30,770 nt of DNA from Chara braunii (lineage: Eukaryota; Streptophyta; Charophyceae; Charales; Characeae), in NCBI GenBank assembly GCA_003427395.1, contig BFEA01000176.1:1422016-1452785 (forward strand), read 5' to 3'. A program made the translations under genes and the position numbers. The notes below the pieces were generated by a model that was given only the letters and a program-made list of their open reading frames with translations, did not search any database and was not told the DNA's origin. Shown one piece after another: positions 27,109-30,770 of the stretch (positions are counted from its first letter, which is position 1; each line of letters starts with the position of its first letter).

Positions 27109-27144
27109 GTCTTGCTGCTAGGGAGGGAATGGGTGGACGTTTGT
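27055..27144 (-). mobile_element. near-pure poly(A) retro-insertion with 19-bp target-site duplication
   Basis: GGAATGGGTGGACGTTTGT is exactly repeated at 27055-27073 and 27126-27144. Between the copies lie GG, 28 T and AACCAGTCTTGCTGCTAGGGAG (27074-27125). On the minus strand this is about 22 bases of unknown RNA followed by an A tail. The long, perfect duplication makes it the clearest short LINE-mediated insertion in the window, and a recent one. Confidence 0.85.
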
Positions 27145-28845
27145 CCATTTGGTTGGAAGTTGCTGTGTTGTTGTTGGCGATAAAGTGGTTTGTGGTGGTG
27201 GCCTTCATTGTATGCATTGTGCAAGCTGGTCGGGTTTTGCTGTTGTGCGCATTGGGTCCACGTTTGGCCATGCAAACGTACCTTCCCACGGAGTATGTGA
27301 GGCATTTGGAGACTGCAATGTAACCATACTCGTCAAAAAACAGAAAGGAGGTGTTGCCACTGACACACCATCACACTGGGGGACATGTTGACCAAACTGG
27401 AGACGGGGCTGGGAGCGTGATGGGTCATTGTTTCAACCATATAGCAGTGGCTGAGTCATCCAGTCTTCGTTCGCAATGTGTCCTGTCTCCGGATAGCATG
27501 TCTGTCAGACATGGAGGTCGAGAAAAGAAGAAATGGTTTTTCTTCCCCTATGCCCTCCATCCCCAAATCCCTCCTCTGAGAGAACTGGCCATCCCTTTAA
27601 TCTCCCATCCTTCCCATGAGCCATCCCAGCCACGTCCAACCTCCCACTCCCTGTCATGACCCCTCCAAGGACCCAAAAAGCGCATTTTTGTTGTCAGTGT
27701 CTGCAATTCCAGCAAGGCATGCCCACACCTTGTGTCCAGCTGATGTCTGTGGATTGTGCAGAGTGGTCACAAGGCTGCTATGGTTTCGACAAAGAGAACA
27801 AAAGGACTACGGGTAGAACCCCACCGCGCATCACTAAATCACAAGCATTCCCAGCTATTTTGTTTGGAGGAAGCGGTTAACATATCGCAAAATCAGTGGT
27901 TCTCCCAGCTGGCCATGCATGCCCTCAGTCCCACTTTAGAGAAATGCAGTCAGGGCCATCATCCTTTGCCATTGAGTGGAACAACGCAATTGGGCTGCCG
28001 TCATGGGCACCAGTGCTGAGCAGAGCACTCCCTGGCTTTTGGTTCAAAGAACCATATGCGGGAGGCCAAATATTGGAGGCGGTACGATCATCCTACAAGT
28101 AAGCATATCCTATGCGATGGCTCTGATCTGTTATGGGGGAAACCTTGGTCCATTGTCTCATTTACAAGCTCCATGCCAGAATGGAAGGGGAGGGGCGGCA
28201 TTTTATTACCCTCGCAGGAAGGGGATGGGCTGCCCTCCTAAGCACCATGCGACCACGGGTACAACCCGTAGAGCATAATGGCAGCTAAATACTGTTGATG
28301 TTGGCAAAGTTAATGCTTTTATTAGCCATCTGGGTTAGTGGTGAGTAGACTGCATGATCCTCGTGCAGGATCTCAGGGATGGGGTGAGCTGCTGGGCTGT
28401 GTTGGTCTGTACTGCGTCTTGCTCCGGCCAGTACCGTCAGTAGGGGCTCAAAGGGGCAGGCCACAGAGAATACACAGCAAGAGTCCTGAGGAGGAAAATC
28501 TGTGCAGACCTGTGGATATAGAGCTAAGGCACGCGCGCAAACAATAATGCAAAAGGCGCTTAAACCACTCCTTGAAACAGGACCACAGGCTGCTCTGGGA
28601 AGAGGATGGAGGTTCACAGAATGTTGGCTTGTGGGTGCTTCTAGGTATGCATGCCAAGAACTGCCTGTGCCTGCGCTGATGGGATACTGGATAGATGATG
28701 GATTCCATACTGGGCGGCCGGTCGCATTGGTCAACGTTTTGCTCGCGTTTGCCAAGCATTTGAGCTGCAACTATCAAAGCTGTTTTTTGACAGACGGAAC
28801 CCCCAGCTGTCCCACGGACTCCACGAAACAGCAACCGCTCAAGGT
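27145..28845. other. no gene seen in about 1.7 kb
   Basis: Many overlapping short frames on both strands, the longest 161 codons on the minus strand (28285-28770), with no recognisable domain, no consistent splice structure and opposite-strand overlap. A host exon here cannot be excluded but cannot be supported. Confidence 0.4.
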
Positions 28846-28851
28846 GCTGAA

Positions 28852-29029
28852 GGCAAGAGATTATCGTTGCTACTGGCTGTGCCCTTGCTGTGCTGTGTGA
28901 TTAATACAGAACCAACTGTGCAACCTGCCAGAGGAATCAGCAACCCCTTTCTGTGGCAGGAGGCAAGGGATAATTATCGCTACTGGTTGCACCCTTGCAG
29001 TGCTGTGTGATAAATGCAAAACTGTGCAG

Positions 29030-29030
<1 letters not shown>
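28852..29030. repeat. imperfect tandem duplication, period about 112 bp
   Basis: GGCAAGAGATTATCGTTGCTACTGGCTG...CCCTTGCTGTGCTGTGTGATTAATACA and GGCAAGGGATAATTATCGCTACTGGTTG...CCCTTGCAGTGCTGTGTGATAAATGCA are diverged copies, the second running into the CT microsatellite. Confidence 0.75.

Positions 29031-29117
<87 letters not shown>
29031..29117 (+). repeat. (CT)n microsatellite, about 43 units
   Basis: Uninterrupted CT dinucleotides. Confidence 0.97.
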
Positions 29118-29120
<3 letters not shown>

Positions 29121-29227
29121 GTTGCCTTTCCTAGGAAGATTCCCCCGCACCACTACCTGTGTTGCCGGGCGTGGCACTTACTAAGAAGAAAGAAGACAAA
29201 GAAGAACAATAAGACAAAGAAGAAATA

Positions 29228-29255
29228 GAAGAAGAAGAAGAAGAAGAAGAAGAAG
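29228..29255 (+). repeat. (GAA)n microsatellite
   Basis: About nine GAA units after a longer A/G-rich stretch (29180-29227). Confidence 0.93.
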
Positions 29256-29261
29256 ATGTAC

Positions 29262-29271
29262 ACTTACCTGG
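29262..29271. promoter_or_regulatory. perfect 5' splice-site consensus on the minus strand, or U1-like 5' end on the plus strand
   Basis: The plus strand reads ACTTACCTGG and, directly after, GTCAATGG. The minus strand is therefore CCAGGTAAGT, an ideal splice donor, and could end an exon lying to its right. Alternatively, plus-strand ACTTACCTGG is the invariant 5' end of U1 snRNA, and GTCAATGG also follows in plant U1 after a few more bases. Later words (ACTCGACTG near 29343, AACTTCGTGTGGGCGTTCG near 29359) loosely resemble U1 in order, but stems and Sm site are not convincing. Neither reading is established. Confidence 0.3.
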
Positions 29272-29279
29272 GTCAATGG

Positions 29280-29765
29280 TGGCAGTCGCGGGGCAGCGGG
29301 CGGGTGCAGGCTTCAGCGGGCTATTGGGGTGCTGTGGTGTCACTCGACTGTACCTGCGCAACTTCGTGTGGGCGTTCGAAATTGAGTGCCGATTGCCCTC
29401 GCAAAATAGTGTGGGTACAGTCTAATAACGTGTGTGATTTCTGGCAAGATCGTTGGCTAGAAATCGCACTTTTTTTTTGGCTGAGCGAGGCCCGTAGTGC
29501 TGCCGCGCGATTTGTTTTTTGCAGCCTGGGGGGTCCGTGGGGCCGCAGGCGGCCCCCAGGACTGGAAATTGAGTCGTTTGTCTTTTGTTTTTGGCACTGT
29601 AAGGGCCCTGGACCCCGACCGGGCGTCATGCCCCACATAAGACCCAGACGCCTGAGATTTCATCCTAGCCCATTTCTTCTTTTTTACTTATTTTATTTAA
29701 AGAACTCAGATTTCTGAGCAGCCTGCTGTTAGAGGTGGCCCCAGAGTTTCAGGCTGTCCTCTTGG
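29280..29765. other. no supported gene
   Basis: GC-rich stretch with frames on both strands (153 codons plus, 105 codons minus) but no recognisable domain. Confidence 0.4.
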
Positions 29766-29771
29766 TGGCCC

Positions 29772-29825
29772 AGGCTCCATCTATTGCTGGTGAGCAACAC
29801 CTGCTGACAACATGGGTCATCATCC
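29772..29825 (-). repeat. family R copy, diverged core
   Basis: On the minus strand it reads GGGATGATGACCCATGTTG, CAGCAGGTGTTGCTCACC and AGCAATAGATGGAG, in the order of the family core. Confidence 0.55.
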
Positions 29826-30165
29826 CATGAAACAGAGTGGGGACTACTCTTTTGTCCACCTAGGGGCCGGCCTCTTCCCTGCAAGCCAAGCAATTGCACC
29901 AACACCCATAAACACTCAGATGGGCCCATTTCATTTCAAGGCTGTGTTTAGCATTTATGAACGCATTCCCTGTGGGAAGTGGTGTGATGCTACCTTAAGG
30001 AATGGAGGTGGACAGAGCGTGGACCACACACTATGGATGTGGCAAGTAGTCTTTATGGGATCTGTTCCCTGCGGGAAAGCCAAATTCTGTGGAGTGTGGC
30101 AACAGTAGGTCAACCAATGGGTGAGCGAAACATTGGTATGGGGCAACATGAAAATCAAGGTTCGA
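29826..30165. other. no gene seen
   Basis: TCCCTGTGGGAAGTGGTGTG (29968) and TCCCTGCGGGAAAGCCAAAT (30065) give two short palindromic TCCCTG..GGGA words. No coding region was recognised. Confidence 0.35.
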
Positions 30166-30169
30166 ACGA

Positions 30170-30268
30170 CGGGCCTAGCTCAGTTGGTACACAATGCAAA
30201 CCTGAGTTGGAATCCAGATGAACTGGACAAATGAAATCAAAACTGATTGTTCTTTGAAAAAAAATGAA
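30170..30268 (+). mobile_element. tRNA-derived SINE, copy 4, 3'-diverged
   Basis: A box TAGCTCAGTTGG (30176-30187), then GGTACACAATGCAAACC and a degraded B box (GAGTTGGAATCC near 30204). The 3' module seen in copies 1-3 is missing; an A-rich tract follows at about 30257-30268. It is either an old copy or a variant with a different tail. Confidence 0.65.
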
Positions 30269-30654
30269 ACGGAAGATTTGTAATAGGTCATATACTACCT
30301 CATTGTAGCAGGGGCGGAACGGAAACAAGTAGATGATAGGGGGATGGACGTGGGACATGTGTGAGAGCGGTGGTAATGTGCTGTGCAGTTGTGTCATGTG
30401 GACAGCGATTCTACTGTGGCATCAAGCTGCAGAAGTTTAGAAAGACCTGACATGTTCTAGGACACATGGTCAGGCAGAGATGGTGAATTGATAGGCACTG
30501 TACAAATGACTGCTTTGCTCCAGTCAACTAGGGCAGTGCAAACAGGTCTGCATCCAGTTTGAAAGGTGGTCCAGGTTCTCCTAGCTGAATTTAAGGCAAT
30601 CCTTAGACTAGGTCTGGCAGACCCCATCCCTTTCTCAGAGACCCTCAGTGCGCT
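30269..30654. other. no gene seen
   Basis: No recognisable product or shared repeat. Confidence 0.4.
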
Positions 30655-30770
30655 GTTGTATATGGGACGCTGGACCCACATTCCAGCAGGTGATACTCCC
30701 CACCAATAGATGGAGTCCCCCATGGGGTATTGGCGGTGATTGCTCTTATCAACACCACTAGCACCCACAA
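30655..30770 (+). repeat. family R copy, cut by the window end
   Basis: TATATGGGACGCTGGACCCA, TTCCAGCAGGTG and CTCCCCACCAATAGATGGAG form the best-preserved core in the window. It is followed by GGCGGTGATTGCTCTTATCA and CACCACTAG, related to the hairpin words of the 3613 and 9282 copies. The copy continues past 30770. Confidence 0.65.

Noticed and set aside
28285-28900. Possible host gene on either strand
   Set aside because: Long frames overlap in opposite senses with no domain, and no splice-site pattern supports an exon.

Overview
This is eukaryotic nuclear DNA from a repeat-rich, probably large genome. I see no host gene, rRNA, tRNA gene or CRISPR array that I can defend. What can be read is a graveyard of transposable elements and simple repeats: two L1-type LINE copies, a family of tRNA-derived SINEs, two related elements with terminal inverted repeats, several unnamed dispersed families with hairpins, long CT, TG/CA, GAA and TA microsatellites, poly(A)/poly(T) tracts and a minisatellite. 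The clade cannot be fixed. The LINE has a Cys/His motif after the reverse transcriptase that resembles the zf-RVT region of plant and algal L1 elements, so a plant or streptophyte alga is possible but not shown.

Layout. 1-335 minisatellite. 1-5 kb foldback repeats, strong hairpins, a 29-base poly-G and a ~700-bp element with terminal inverted repeats (4288-4985). 5.2-6.2 kb 5'-truncated LINE 3' end, plus strand. 6.2-9.3 kb copies of a family with a conserved core and, in some copies, a terminal hairpin. 9.95-10.3 kb SINE with target-site duplications, then a 40-bp inverted repeat. 10.5-13.6 kb microsatellites and a second dispersed family. 13,841-19,525 essentially full-length LINE on the minus strand, with a 14-bp target-site duplication, ORF1, endonuclease, reverse transcriptase and C-terminal Cys/His region; it is dead through stops, frameshifts and loss of one catalytic Asp. 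20-23.4 kb SINE, CT/CA repeats, a near-pure poly(A) insertion and copies of a family ending in a CTGGTGGTTTAA-like motif. 23.7-25.4 kb nested AT-rich repeats, a second element with terminal inverted repeats (23760-24424) and a compact structured element (25088-25340) with a hammerhead-ribozyme-like core between two TA microsatellites. 26.3-30.8 kb SINEs, tandem duplications, another near-pure poly(A) insertion and more family copies.

Two results stand out. First, 14639-14679 is not biology: it matches a loxP-containing 454 paired-end linker as I remember it, and it sits between two identical 145-bp copies of LINE sequence. The assembly carries library linker and a false duplication there. Second, 25111-25282 has nearly every conserved hammerhead core position, in an element whose other parts fold on themselves, which suggests a retrozyme-like or Penelope-associated nonautonomous retroelement.

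The elements are linked by mechanism. The LINE, the SINEs and two insertions that are almost nothing but poly(A) all have target-site duplications and A-rich tails, as expected if a LINE-type machinery mobilised them. All statements come from reading the sequence by eye; no database was searched.
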